Numbered from the stretch's first letter, positions 33,158 through 42,028 are shown. The stretch is DNA of 64,000 nt from Pseudomonadota bacterium (GCA_018242445.1 JAFEBW010000053.1:62001-126000); one strand, 5' to 3'. Program-made: numbers and translations. Notes: a model not told the origin generated them from the sequence alone.

Positions 33158-34978
33158 TTGGAAACCACCGCCTCACCGCAACCTTCGACGCGCTCTCCCG
33201 CGCGCAAGCGCCTGCCGCCGGGCAAGCTGACGCTCGAGCGCGTGCTCGGGTTGCTGGTGGCCGACGGCATCGTCGCCCCGGGCGATGCCGCGCGCGCCTC
33301 CGCCACCGCGCGCGAGACGCGCACCGAGGTGCACCCGCTGATCCTGCTGGCCAACCTCAAGCTGCCCAGCCAGCAGACGCCCGGCGTGCCGCTGAGCCTG
33401 GAACGCCTGACCGAATGGCTGGCGCAGGAAACCGGCCTGCCCTACGTGCGCATCGACCCGACCAAGGTGGACGTGCCGGCGGTGACGGCGCTGGTTTCGC
33501 AAGCCTATGCGCAGCGCTATCGCTTCCTGCCGCTGGAGGTGCGCGCCGATTGCGTGCGCATCGCCACCAGCGAACCGCAGGCGACCGACTGGCTCGGCGA
33601 TGTCGAACGCCTGTTGCGCCGGGACATCGAGCTGGTGATCGTCAACCCGCTCGATCTGAACCGCTACACGATGGAGTTCTTCGGCGTCAGTCGCTCGGTG
33701 CGCGGCGCGCGCGATGCCCGCGATGCGAAAGACGCCAACGCCGGCATGCCCAACTTCGAGCAGTTGGTCGAGCTCGGGCGCGCCGGCGAGCTGGGCGCGG
33801 ACGACCGCCACGTCGTCCACATCGTCGATTGGCTGTTGCAGTACGCCTACGAGCAGCGCGCATCGGACATCCACCTGGAACCGCGGCGCGAGATCAGCCG
33901 GGTGCGCTTCCGCATCGACGGCGTGCTGCACAAGGTGTACGAACTGCCTTCGCCGGTGATGAACGCGGTCACCGCGCGCATCAAGGTGCTCGGGCGCATG
34001 GACCTGGCCGAGCGCCGGCGCCCGCAGGATGGGCGCATCAAGACCCGCTCGCCGGGCGGGCGCGAGGTGGAGATGCGCCTTTCGACCATGCCCACCGCCT
34101 TCGGCGAGAAGACGGTGATGCGCATCTTCGATCCCGACACCGCTTTCAAGACGCTGGAACAACTCGGCTTCGACGCCGACGAGGCAGCGGTTTGGAACGA
34201 GCTGGTCGAGCGTCCGCACGGCATCGTGCTGGTCACCGGACCGACCGGTTCGGGCAAGACCACCACCCTGTATTCGGCGCTGCGCCGATTGGCCACGACC
34301 GACGTGAACGTGTGCACGGTCGAAGATCCGATCGAGATGATCGCGCCCGAGCTCAACCAGATGCAGGTGCATCCGCAGATCGACCTGAGCTTCGCGGTCG
34401 GCGTGCGCACCCTGCTGCGGCAGGATCCGGACATCATCATGGTCGGCGAGATCCGCGACCTCGACACCGCGCAGATGGCGGTGCAGGCCTCGCTCACCGG
34501 GCATCTCGTGCTGTCCACCCTGCACACCAACGACGCGCCCTCGGCGATCACCCGCCTGCTCGACCTGGGCGTGCCGCATTACCTGATCGCCTCCACCTTG
34601 AACGGCGTGCTCGCCCAGCGCCTCGTGCGCACCTTGTGCCCGCACTGCAAGCAGCCCGCACCGGTGAGCGCGGACGGCTGGGAGGCGCTCAACGAGCGCC
34701 ACGGCCTGCTGCCGCTGCCGACCTCCGGCACCTGCGGCCCCAAGGGCTGTCTGGAATGCCGCAACACCGGCTTTCTCGGCCGCACCGGTTTGTACGAACT
34801 ACTGCCCCTGACCCCGGCCCTGCGCGGCCTGATCCGCGCCGACATGGATCTCGACGGCTTCACCCGCGCCGCCATCGGCCAGGGCATGCGCAGCCTGCGC
34901 ACCACCGCGATGCAGAAGATCGCCGCCGGCCTGACCACGGTGGAAGAAGTGCTGTCCGTGTTGCCGCCGCGGGAATGA
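33158..34978 (+). CDS. stand-alone GspE/PilB-type secretion ATPase
   Basis: This predicts 606 residues from a TTG start at 33158; an in-frame ATG at 33077 would overlap the glyQ start. The N-terminal 160 residues hold a T2SSE_N/MshEN-type domain (WLAQETGLPYVRIDPTKVDV, RYRFLPLEV). The ATPase follows with Walker A GPTGSGKTTT, Asp box ASDIHLEP, VEDPIEM, Walker B IIMVGEIRDLDTAQ and a zinc-binding CPHCKQ...CLEC segment. Such ATPases drive pilus or type II secretion pseudopilus assembly. No pilin, GspF or GspD gene is near, so the machine served is unknown. MshEN domains can bind c-di-GMP. Confidence 0.85.
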   Translation: METTASPQPSTRSPARKRLPPGKLTLERVLGLLVADGIVAPGDAARASATARETRTEVHPLILLANLKLPSQQTPGVPLSLERLTEWLAQETGLPYVRIDPTKVDVPAVTALVSQAYAQRYRFLPLEVRADCVRIATSEPQATDWLGDVERLLRRDIELVIVNPLDLNRYTMEFFGVSRSVRGARDARDAKDANAGMPNFEQLVELGRAGELGADDRHVVHIVDWLLQYAYEQRASDIHLEPRREISRVRFRIDGVLHKVYELPSPVMNAVTARIKVLGRMDLAERRRPQDGRIKTRSPGGREVEMRLSTMPTAFGEKTVMRIFDPDTAFKTLEQLGFDADEAAVWNELVERPHGIVLVTGPTGSGKTTTLYSALRRLATTDVNVCTVEDPIEMIAPELNQMQVHPQIDLSFAVGVRTLLRQDPDIIMVGEIRDLDTAQMAVQASLTGHLVLSTLHTNDAPSAITRLLDLGVPHYLIASTLNGVLAQRLVRTLCPHCKQPAPVSADGWEALNERHGLLPLPTSGTCGPKGCLECRNTGFLGRTGLYELLPLTPALRGLIRADMDLDGFTRAAIGQGMRSLRTTAMQKIAAGLTTVEEVLSVLPPRE

Positions 34979-34985
34979 GCACGCC

Positions 34986-35720
34986 ATGAACCATCGCGCC
35001 CCGTTCCTCGTCATCGAGACCGGCGATCCGGCCCCCGAACTGCGGCGTCTGGGCCCGTTCTCGCACTGGATCCGCATCGCGGCGGGGCTGGAACGCGACG
35101 AAGCGGTGGTGTGCCGTGTGCTCGACGGCGAAACCTTGCCCAACCGGGAAGGCTACGCCGGCGTGCTGATCACCGGCTCGGGCGCGATGGTCACGGACAA
35201 GCTGGACTGGAGCGAGCGCAGCGCGGCCTGGCTGCGCGACGCAGCGCACGCCGGTCTGCCGCTGTTCGGAATCTGCTACGGCCACCAGTTGATCGCGCAT
35301 GCACTCGGCGGGCAGGTGGACTGGAACCCGGCCGGGCGCGAGATCGGCACGGTATGCATCGAACGCCTCGCCGGGGCCGCTGGCGATCCACTGTTCGATG
35401 GTCTGCCCGACAACTTCGGCGCCCACGCCACCCACATGCAAAGCGTGACCCGCCTGCCGGACGGTGCCGTGCGGCTGGCGAAATCGGCCGGCGACGGCTG
35501 CCATGCCTACCGCTGGGGCGAGCACGCATGGGGCGTGCAGTTCCATCCCGAGTTCAGCACCGCGATGATGCGCGGCTACATCGCCGTGCGCCGCGAGAAA
35601 TTGCGGCACGAGGGCATCGACCGCCACGCGGTGGAAGCCACCGTCACCGCCGCGCCGCTGGCGCGAAGGGTGCTGCGCCGCTTCGTGCGGCATGCCCGCG
35701 CACATACCGCGTGTGCCTGA
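34986..35720 (+). CDS. class I glutamine amidotransferase
   Basis: This predicts 244 residues. The catalytic nucleophile is in GICYGHQLIAHALGG, and the His-Glu pair is in WGVQFHPEFS. The oxyanion segment ITGSGAMVTDK is present. The protein is a free-standing GATase of the GuaA-like group and may release glutamine-derived ammonia or hydrolyse gamma-glutamyl compounds; the substrate is not known. It starts 7 bases after the ATPase stop, so the two may be cotranscribed without functional relation. The C-terminal 45 residues are Arg- and Ala-rich. Confidence 0.85.
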   Translation: MNHRAPFLVIETGDPAPELRRLGPFSHWIRIAAGLERDEAVVCRVLDGETLPNREGYAGVLITGSGAMVTDKLDWSERSAAWLRDAAHAGLPLFGICYGHQLIAHALGGQVDWNPAGREIGTVCIERLAGAAGDPLFDGLPDNFGAHATHMQSVTRLPDGAVRLAKSAGDGCHAYRWGEHAWGVQFHPEFSTAMMRGYIAVRREKLRHEGIDRHAVEATVTAAPLARRVLRRFVRHARAHTACA

Positions 35721-35790
35721 CGATCAGGTGGGCGCAGGCTCCAGCCCAGAAGGTTTCAGTCCTGCAGATGAAAACGGCATCATGACACCA

Positions 35791-35880
35791 CCCTCCCCCG
35801 TAAGCGGGGGAGGGTTGGGGTGGGGGCGATACATGCGACCAAAGCCCCCATCCCTGCCTTCCCCCCAAGCGGGGGAAGGA
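35791..35880. repeat. paired GC-rich palindromes (BIME-like)
   Basis: CCCTCCCCC pairs with GGGGGAGGG (35792-35815) and is followed by TTGGGGTGGGGGC. The inverse copy GCCCCCATCCC leads into CCTTCCCCC/GGGGGAAGG (35857-35879). The two halves are inverted relative to each other. It lies between the amidotransferase and the membrane protein gene. Confidence 0.85.
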
Positions 35881-35944
35881 GTAAAAGCAGCCCTCACCTC
35901 GATGGTTGGGATCGACGCTCATTTTCGTAAAAGGATGTCGATAA

Positions 35945-36805
35945 ATGGACTACAAAGTAGCAGCGCCCAGCCGTGGCCTGGCCTGGTTTCAGGGCGGGGT
36001 GCGCATGCTTGATCGCAACCCGCGCGGCTTGCTGGCGGTGGCGCTGGGGCTGGTGTTGCTCAACCAACTGCCCGGCCTGTTCATGCAATCGCAACAAGAG
36101 GCATGGCTGGGCTTGCTGGTGCTGCTGGCCTTGTTCACGCCGGCCTTGCTGGGCGGCTTGTTCACCGCCATCGACGCCGCCAGCGAAGGCCAGCCGGTCG
36201 GCCTTGCCCAACTGTTTGCGGGCCTGCGTCGGCCCGGTGTGCGCGGCCAGTTGATCGTGCTCGGCGTGGTGATGCTGTGCGTCTGGGCATTGCTCGCGGT
36301 AGCCGCGTACCGGATCGTCGGCGAGGACAACCTGCGCACCTTCCAGCATCTCATTGAAACCAACGCCAAGCCCGACAGCCCGGAAATGCAGGCGATCATC
36401 CTGCCCTTCCTCAAGGTCGTCGGATTGGCCGTGGCGGTGTTGTTCGTGCTGATGGCGGCGATGTACTTCGCGGTGCCGCGGGTGCTGTTCGATGGCCGCA
36501 ACGCCTTGGCCGCACTGGGCGAGAGCCTGCTGGCCTGCGCCGCCAACGTGCTGGCGTTGTTCGTGTACGGGGTGGTGCTGCTGGCGGTGGCCTTCGTGGC
36601 GGCGATCGTGATCTCTATCGCCTTCGCTTTCCTGCACTTGCTGGGCAACGTCGGCGCGCTGTTGCAGCAAGGGCTGATGATCGCCTTCACGGTGGTGTGG
36701 ATGCTGGTCAGCACCTCGGCCAATTACCTCGCCTGGCGCGAGGTGTTCGGCCGCGGCGAGGGTGCACCAACCCAGCCACCGCCGCGCGCGGGCGTGGTGC
36801 TGTGA
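35945..36805 (+). CDS. BPSS1780-type inner membrane protein
   Basis: This predicts 286 residues with six hydrophobic helices, including GLLAVALGLVLLNQLPGLF, LLVLLALFTPALLGGLF, LIVLGVVMLCVWALLAVAA and VVGLAVAVLFVLMAAMYFAV. The N-terminus (AAPSRGLAWFQGGVRMLDRN) and PRVLFDGRNALAALGESL match proteins annotated as BPSS1780 family. Their function is unknown. The ATG follows a short AT-rich stretch with AAAAGGATG. The C-terminus is Pro/Arg-rich. It is monocistronic as far as can be seen. Confidence 0.75.
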   Translation: MDYKVAAPSRGLAWFQGGVRMLDRNPRGLLAVALGLVLLNQLPGLFMQSQQEAWLGLLVLLALFTPALLGGLFTAIDAASEGQPVGLAQLFAGLRRPGVRGQLIVLGVVMLCVWALLAVAAYRIVGEDNLRTFQHLIETNAKPDSPEMQAIILPFLKVVGLAVAVLFVLMAAMYFAVPRVLFDGRNALAALGESLLACAANVLALFVYGVVLLAVAFVAAIVISIAFAFLHLLGNVGALLQQGLMIAFTVVWMLVSTSANYLAWREVFGRGEGAPTQPPPRAGVVL

Positions 36806-36848
36806 TCATGAGGGGCGTGTAAACCCGGGAACGTGACACCAGGTCGCT

Positions 36849-36884
36849 GCATCTCATGGGCAGGACGAGATGCGAAGGCGCATG
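36849..36884 (+). promoter_or_regulatory. leader with mutually exclusive hairpins
   Basis: GCATCTC (36849-36855) pairs perfectly with GAGATGC (36867-36873). Part of the same strand, ATGCG (36870-36874), pairs instead with CGCAT (36879-36883) around an AAGG loop. The two helices compete. The region lies 53-88 bases ahead of the ATG of the secreted helical protein and may be an attenuator or ligand-responsive leader. It matches no riboswitch class that I recognise. Confidence 0.4.
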
Positions 36885-36936
36885 CAATCCGCTAACGACG
36901 CTCGATCCTGAACCACCACCCTTCAGGAGCACTCCC

Positions 36937-37632
36937 ATGTCGTCGATGATGAAATCCCGTTTGCCCTCCATTCGCCACCTCGTGCTGGCAAGCGCCAGCG
37001 CAGCCCTGCTGGCAGTCCCTGCGATCTTCCCGGTGACCGCTGACGCCCACGCCGGCCATTCCACGCACACCGCCTCGGCCGATTGCCGCACGCCCAGCGC
37101 GAGCGCGCTGTATTCGGCCATGCAGGGCTTGTGGGCGCAGCACATGGAGTGGACGTATGCGGCGGTGACCGCGCTCGCCAGCGATTCGCCGGCCACCGGC
37201 GCGACGGCGGCGCGCCTGATGCAGAATCAGGTCGATATCGGCAACGCCATCAAGCCGTTCTATGGCGATGCCGCCGGCGACGCGCTGACCAAGCTGCTGC
37301 AAGAGCACATCGCTGGCGCGGTCGCGGTCGTGAAGGCGGCCAAGGCCGGCGACAAGCCCGCGCTGGACAAGGCCATCGCCGCCGCTTATGCCAACGCGCA
37401 GGAAATCGCCGATTTCCTCGCCAAGGCCAACCCCAACTGGAAGCAGGACGACGTCCGCGAAATGCTCAAGGGCCATATCGACACGACCCTGGTGTATGCC
37501 ACGGACGTGTTGCAGGGCAAGTACGCCGATGGCATCGCCGCCTACGGCAAGGCCGAGTCGCACATGATGATGTTGGCCGACATGCTCAGCGCGGGTCTCG
37601 TCAAGGCGTTCCCCGACAAGTTCAAGAACTGA
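36937..37632 (+). CDS. secreted four-helix-type protein of unknown function
   Basis: This predicts 231 residues; the ATG at 36937 follows CAGGAGC. A signal peptide ends near TADAHA and leaves a His-rich mature N-terminus ([13 protein letters not shown]). The rest is helical: [76 protein letters not shown] and [21 protein letters not shown] His recurs at similar positions of most helices, which would suit metal or heme binding, though this is inference. Similar proteins are found in Bacillus and Proteobacteria without assigned function. A CxxCxC barrel gene follows in the same direction. Confidence 0.75.
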   Translation: MSSMMKSRLPSIRHLVLASASAALLAVPAIFPVTADAHAGHSTHTASADCRTPSASALYSAMQGLWAQHMEWTYAAVTALASDSPATGATAARLMQNQVDIGNAIKPFYGDAAGDALTKLLQEHIAGAVAVVKAAKAGDKPALDKAIAAAYANAQEIADFLAKANPNWKQDDVREMLKGHIDTTLVYATDVLQGKYADGIAAYGKAESHMMMLADMLSAGLVKAFPDKFKN

Positions 37633-37653
37633 CCTGATCGGTGCCGAACCCGG

Positions 37654-37685
37654 CCCGTCATTCCCGCGAAGGCGGGAATGACGGG
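37654..37685. repeat. 14-bp perfect hairpin, REP-like
   Basis: CCCGTCATTCCCGC pairs with GCGGGAATGACGGG around a GAAG loop. It lies 20 bases after the stop of the secreted protein and 68 bases before the barrel gene. This palindrome is a widespread intergenic repeat type in proteobacteria. The right half recurs at about 8489-8500 (GGAATGACGGGC). Confidence 0.9.
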
Positions 37686-37753
37686 CAATGGCAATCTCAG
37701 GCCGAGGCTCGACGCGAATCAGGAAAACCAGCATTCGCGTCGAGCCGCATTCC

Positions 37754-38830
37754 ATGAACGATGCCTCAACCACGATGATGTCCATGCCTGCGCTTTCGCG
37801 TGCCGCCCTTGCGATCCTGTCGTTGCTGCCGGTTCCGGCTTTCGCCTGCGCGTCCTGCGGTTGCACGCTGAGCACGGATGCGGCGGCCGGCTATTCCTCG
37901 CAACCGGGCTGGCGGATCAATCTCGACTACAGCTACATCGATCAGGATCAGTTGCGGCATGGCAACGGTTCGGCATCGCCAGGGCAGGTCATCGACAATC
38001 CCGTCGAACCATCTGCGGGTGGTGCCGAAATCGAGAAACGCACGATCAACCGATACCTCGACCTGAGCCTGACGTATCGGCCCAATGCGGATTGGGGTTT
38101 CACCCTCGTGCTGCCGTGGGTGTCGCGCAACCACACCACCTATGGCAACCAGAGTGCACCGTTCACCCCTGCCGAGATCGCGCCCGACCAGATCAGCGGC
38201 GTGGCGCTGTCGGGTCTGGGCGACGTGAAACTGATGGCGAGCTGGCAAGGGTTTCTGCCGACCCACAACCTCGGCATCCAGTTCGGACTGAAACTGCCCA
38301 CCGGTCGTTACGGCGGGCAGGATGGCAATGGCGCGATCTACGGGCATCCGCAAATGTTCCAGTCCGGGCCCGCGACGGGCAGTGCTCTGGATACCAGTTT
38401 GCAGGCGGGCAATGGCAGCACCGATTTCATCGTCGGCGCTTATTGGTATCAGGCGGTCAGCCAGGATTTCGATGCCTACGTCAACGGCCAGTTCCAGGCG
38501 GCGATCACGCACAACCTCGACCGCGCCGGCGGCGATTTCCGCCCCGGCAATCAGCTCAGTCTCAGTGCCGGGCTGCGCTACGAGGCCAACCCGACGTGGG
38601 TGCCCCAGTTGCAGGTGAACCTGCTGCACAAGAGCCGCGACCAGGGTGCGCTCGCGGATACTTTCGATACCGCCGGTACCGTAGCCTATCTCAGCCCGGG
38701 CATCACCGTGAGCCTGCGCCAGAACCTGCAACTGTACGGCTTCGTGCAGGTGCCGGTGTACAGCCGGTTGCAGGGCTACCAGTTGTTTCCGCGCTGGACG
38801 GCGACGGCGGGTATCAGTGCGGGGTTTTGA
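37754..38830 (+). CDS. outer-membrane beta-barrel protein with N-terminal CASCGC motif
   Basis: This predicts 358 residues from the ATG at 37754; the frame is open upstream but lacks a ribosome site there. After the signal peptide (ALAILSLLPVPAFA) comes CASCGCTLSTDAAAGYS, with three closely spaced Cys at or next to the mature N-terminus. The rest alternates in amphipathic strands (WRINLDYSYIDQDQL, RYLDLSLTYRPNADWGFTLV, GIQFGLKLPTGRYGG, TDFIVGAYWYQAV) and ends in aromatic Phe, as outer-membrane barrels do. It resembles the phenol-degradation meta-pathway porin group. Substrate is unknown; the Cys cluster suggests metal or redox chemistry at the periplasmic face. Confidence 0.75.
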   Translation: MNDASTTMMSMPALSRAALAILSLLPVPAFACASCGCTLSTDAAAGYSSQPGWRINLDYSYIDQDQLRHGNGSASPGQVIDNPVEPSAGGAEIEKRTINRYLDLSLTYRPNADWGFTLVLPWVSRNHTTYGNQSAPFTPAEIAPDQISGVALSGLGDVKLMASWQGFLPTHNLGIQFGLKLPTGRYGGQDGNGAIYGHPQMFQSGPATGSALDTSLQAGNGSTDFIVGAYWYQAVSQDFDAYVNGQFQAAITHNLDRAGGDFRPGNQLSLSAGLRYEANPTWVPQLQVNLLHKSRDQGALADTFDTAGTVAYLSPGITVSLRQNLQLYGFVQVPVYSRLQGYQLFPRWTATAGISAGF

Positions 38831-38867
38831 CGGACTTGCGAGTTCGCTGATGAACTACAGGCATCGA

Positions 38868-39518
38868 TTAGCCACGCACACCGCCGGGTTTGCAGGAAGG
38901 ATGCAAGCTGGCCGCCGCCGATGGGCGCGCGGCGATGCGCTCGAACCAGGGCGCGAGGTGGCGCAGGCTGCGATCGAAGGGCTGGCCGACCGAATCGGCA
39001 AAGTCCAGCCAGACATAAAGCCAGATGTCGGCGCTGCTGAAGCGTGCTCCGGCGAGAAAAGCATGGCCTGCGAGCATGCCATCCAACCATGCGATGCGAT
39101 TTTGCGCGACGGCCTTGAGACCATCGGCCGCTTCCGGCGCAACCGGGATACGCTCACGGAAGCGCGCCAATCCTTCGGCGTAGTGGTAGGCGTTGTGGAT
39201 GTTTTCGGTGATGTTGAGCTCGACGCGCCGCAGCCATTGCCGCGTGATCGCACGCTCATGTGGTGTGGAGCCGATCAAGGCCGGCGTGGGATGGCTTTCT
39301 TCCAGATATTCCATGATCGCCGCGGACTCGGCGAGCGTGCTGCCATCGTCGAGCTGCAACGCGGGTGTCTGTCCGGCTGGATTGCGCGCCAAGAAGGACG
39401 CTTGCCGATTCTCGCCACTGAATACGTCGATCTGTTGCGTCGGCAGCTCGAGCCCTTTTTCCGCAAGGTACATGCGCAGCGTGCGTGGAGCAGGGCTGAG
39501 GGCGTCGAATAGCAGCAT
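38868..39518 (-). CDS. glutathione S-transferase
   Basis: This predicts 216 residues. The N-terminal thioredoxin-like domain has MLLFDALSPAPRTLRMYLAE, the cis-Pro loop QTPALQLDDG and the glutathione-binding LAESAAIMEYLEE. The C-terminal helical domain is normal. Ser8 or nearby residues would activate glutathione; the substrate cannot be inferred. It is convergent with the barrel gene, with 37 bases between stops. The C-terminus ends in an Ala/Gly-rich tail. Confidence 0.88.
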   Translation of the reverse strand: MLLFDALSPAPRTLRMYLAEKGLELPTQQIDVFSGENRQASFLARNPAGQTPALQLDDGSTLAESAAIMEYLEESHPTPALIGSTPHERAITRQWLRRVELNITENIHNAYHYAEGLARFRERIPVAPEAADGLKAVAQNRIAWLDGMLAGHAFLAGARFSSADIWLYVWLDFADSVGQPFDRSLRHLAPWFERIAARPSAAASLHPSCKPGGVRG

Positions 39519-39612
39519 GGCAACTTTGAATGGAGTCGTTCGGTTCTCGGGATCAACCCGGTGTTCGGGCGCGAAGCGATGGACTGGCGATGTGCGTCCG
39601 CATCTGGCGCAG

Positions 39613-40116
39613 TCACTTCTCGCGCAGCAGCGGCAGTACTTCGCGATCCAGCGCGGCAGCGTCGAGAATCTCGGTGTACTTGAAACCGTCGCGGCGCAAG
39701 TTGCCGCGGCGGTCGATCACGAAGGTCAGGGGCACCCGCCAGATGCGGCCATAGCCCTTGGCCTGCGTGGCCGAGAGCAGAGCCGTCGGGTAGCTGATGC
39801 CGTGCATCGCGTCCTTCACCCTGGCCAGATCGCCGGGCTCGTCGAGGCTGATCGCGATCACGGCGAGACCTTCGTCCTTGTGCGCACGAAAGAACGCCTC
39901 CATCGCCGGCATTTCGATACGGCAGGGCTCGCACCACGTCGCCCAGAAGTGAACCACCACCACCTTGCCCTTGTCGGCGGCAAGATCGAAAGGCCGGCCG
40001 TCGAGGGTGGTGGTCGTGACCTGCGGTGCAACCGCACCCACGACGAGACCATGGGCCCAAACGGGAGCAGCAAGACCGCCCAGCAAGGCCAAGGCAAGCC
40101 ATCGTGCGCCTTTCAT
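39613..40116 (-). CDS. TlpA-like periplasmic thioredoxin
   Basis: This predicts 167 residues from the ATG at 40116, which gives a clean signal peptide (WLALALLGGLAAPVWA). Two other in-frame ATGs lie within 35 bases upstream. The thioredoxin fold has VVHFWATWCEPCRIEMPAME with the CEPC active site, the cis-Pro region RVPLTFVIDRRG, and AISLDEPGD. TlpA/ResA proteins reduce disulfides in the periplasm, often for cytochrome c or copper-centre assembly. It follows the ECF sigma gene in the same direction with a 113-base gap. Confidence 0.88.
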   Translation of the reverse strand: MKGARWLALALLGGLAAPVWAHGLVVGAVAPQVTTTTLDGRPFDLAADKGKVVVVHFWATWCEPCRIEMPAMEAFFRAHKDEGLAVIAISLDEPGDLARVKDAMHGISYPTALLSATQAKGYGRIWRVPLTFVIDRRGNLRRDGFKYTEILDAAALDREVLPLLREK

Positions 40117-40229
40117 GGGCTGGCACCACATCGCAAATTCCGTGCACATGGAGCCTGCATCCCTGACCCATGCCCATGCAACCCGAACCCTTTCATGGAA
40201 AGTCAGCTTGTTCACGACAGGAGAAACGC

Positions 40230-40937
40230 TCAGCACAAGCCTTCGGCAGCCGCCCTGGCCAGCACGCCCGCCACGATGCGGTCGCAGCGCGCGCCATCGA
40301 AGGAGAACACATCGGCCATGCCGTGATCGACCTCGCTGGCCAGACCCTCGCGCAGCAGGCTGCGGGCGCGGAAGAAGCGCGTGCGCACGGTGGCCTCGGG
40401 GATGTCCAGCGCGGCGGCGACTTCCTCCACGCTCAACTCCTCCACCCCGCGCAGCAGGAACACCGTGCGGAAGGCTTCCGGCAGCAGGTCGATGCGCGCT
40501 TCCAGAAGTTGCCGCAATTGCACGCGCATGGCCGCGCGCTCGGGCTGGCGCTCGGCGTCCTCGGTCAGCGCGGCTTGCGTCGCGGATTCGGTGGCGGTCA
40601 TGGCGGCCTCCAGCGGGATGATGGTGGCGGACTTGCGGCGGGTGCGCGCCAGCGCCGCGTTGGCGGCGATGCGCACCAGCCAGGTGGACAGCCGCGCGTC
40701 GGCCCGGAAGGTATCCAGCGCACGCCAGGCATGCAGCCACGCTTCCTGCAAGACATCCTCGGCTTCGGCGTCGTCCTTGAGGATGCTGCGCGCGGTGCGG
40801 AACAGCAGGCGGTTGTGGCGGCGCATGATCGCCTCGAAAGCCGCCGCATCGCCGGCGGCGGCGAGCGCGACGAGTTCGCTTTCCGACAGGCTGGCATAGT
40901 CGTTGGGTGCGGCGGATCGTGGCGATGACGTGTGCAT
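40230..40937 (-). CDS. ECF sigma factor with C-terminal extension
   Basis: This predicts 235 residues. Region 2 has LLFRTARSILKDDAEAEDVL and QEAWLHAWRALDTFR. Region 4 has LLPEAFRTVFLLRGVEELSV and an HTH in VEEVAAALDIPEATVRTRFF. A tail of about 35 residues follows (HGMADVFSFDGARCDRIVAG), longer than in minimal ECFs. No anti-sigma gene with a ZAS or FecR domain is adjacent. The neighbours on the same strand are an FAD/NAD(P) reductase upstream and a TlpA-like protein downstream, which suggests but does not show a redox or envelope-stress regulon. Confidence 0.9.
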   Translation of the reverse strand: MHTSSPRSAAPNDYASLSESELVALAAAGDAAAFEAIMRRHNRLLFRTARSILKDDAEAEDVLQEAWLHAWRALDTFRADARLSTWLVRIAANAALARTRRKSATIIPLEAAMTATESATQAALTEDAERQPERAAMRVQLRQLLEARIDLLPEAFRTVFLLRGVEELSVEEVAAALDIPEATVRTRFFRARSLLREGLASEVDHGMADVFSFDGARCDRIVAGVLARAAAEGLC

Positions 40938-41012
40938 GGATTACTCCGAGCGGTCGCTGCAATCAGCGCGGTGGCATCTGCCCGCTTGCCGATGTGCAGT
41001 CGATGGCGTGGA

Positions 41013-41738
41013 TCAATAACCAAAAAACTCCTCGCTGCGCACATCGTCCTCGTCCACGCCGGCCTCGACGAGCAGCTTGCGCATCGCCGCCACCAGCCCC
41101 GGCGGGCCGGAAACGTAGTAGATCGGCTCGGGCAATTCACGCGACAGGTCGCGGATGCGCGCGGCATCGAGCATGCCGGTCGGGCCATCCCACGGTTGTT
41201 TCGACAAGGGCATGTCGGTCATCGTGGCGTGCAGGCGGAAGCGCGGATTGCGTTGTTCCAGCTCCTGCAACTCGTGCAGGAAGGCGGCGTCCTCGGGGCG
41301 ACGGTTGGAATACAGCAGCAACAAGGGCTGCGGCGCCTGTTCGTGCGCGGCCTGCCGGAGGATGCTCATGAACGGGGTGATGCCCACGCCGCCGGCGATC
41401 AACACGCCGGCGCGGGTGGGCTTCTTGTGCAGGGTGAGCGCGCCGAAGGGGCCGTCGATCTGCACCGGCGCGCCCATCGGCAGCTCGCGCAGCACGCGCT
41501 TGTAGGCGCTGTCGCGCATGCGCGTGGCGAAGATCAACTCGTCCTCGAACGGTGCGGCGACGATGGAGAAGGCGTGTTTGGCGTCGCTGGAATCGGCGGC
41601 CACGCCGGGGATGGGCAGGATCAGGTCGATCGCCTGCCCGGCGCGAAACTCGAAACCCGCCGGCTTGTCGAAATGGAAGGCCATGGTGCCCTCGGCGACG
41701 GTCTTGCTGGCGGTGAGGGTGGTGGATAGCGTGCTCAT
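41013..41738 (-). CDS. FAD/NAD(P)-binding oxidoreductase (ferredoxin reductase type)
   Basis: This predicts 241 residues. The FAD domain has FRAGQAIDLILP and HAFSIVAAP (the RxYS place), the nucleotide-binding domain GVLIAGGVGITPFMSILRQA, and the C-terminus ends IYYVSGPPGLVAAMRKLL followed by EEFFGY. No [2Fe-2S] or flavodoxin domain is attached, so it passes electrons to a separate partner. The ATG at 41738 starts a protein of normal length; the frame is open further upstream. An ECF sigma gene follows 75 bases later. Confidence 0.87.
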   Translation of the reverse strand: MSTLSTTLTASKTVAEGTMAFHFDKPAGFEFRAGQAIDLILPIPGVAADSSDAKHAFSIVAAPFEDELIFATRMRDSAYKRVLRELPMGAPVQIDGPFGALTLHKKPTRAGVLIAGGVGITPFMSILRQAAHEQAPQPLLLLYSNRRPEDAAFLHELQELEQRNPRFRLHATMTDMPLSKQPWDGPTGMLDAARIRDLSRELPEPIYYVSGPPGLVAAMRKLLVEAGVDEDDVRSEEFFGY

Positions 41739-41807
41739 GACTGGTACCTCGCGAACTGAACGTGAAACAGCAATTGCATCCTCAGCCTTCCGGTTCGACT
41801 GCTTTTG

Positions 41808-41901
41808 CCCTTTCCCCCGCTTGCGGGTGAAGGCTGGAATGGGGGAAGCTTTTGCCGCGCATCGCCCCCACCCCAACCCTCCCCCGCAAGCGGGGGAGGA
41901 A
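41808..41901. repeat. paired GC-rich palindromes (BIME-like)
   Basis: TTTCCCCCGC-TTGCGGGTGAA (about 41810-41831) continues as GGCTGGAATGGGGG. The inverted half runs CGCCCCCACCCCAACCCTCC into CCCCCGCAAGCGGGGG. It lies between folE and the reductase gene, in a gap of 290 bases that holds nothing else I can recognise. Confidence 0.8.
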
Positions 41902-42028
41902 GCGCCGACTCAGGCTCTTCAGCATCACCAGCGGTAGCAGCAGACCACCCAATTCCTCAAGTTGAAAAATCCCGACGACAGGTTACTGCGATCATCGCAT
42001 GACGACGTGGAGCACGGTGTTGCGCAGC

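Noticed and set aside
36862-36884. Guanidine-III (mini-ykkC-like) riboswitch suggested by GGACGAGATGCG
   Set aside because: Only a short motif is shared; the conserved pseudoknot partners are not visible.
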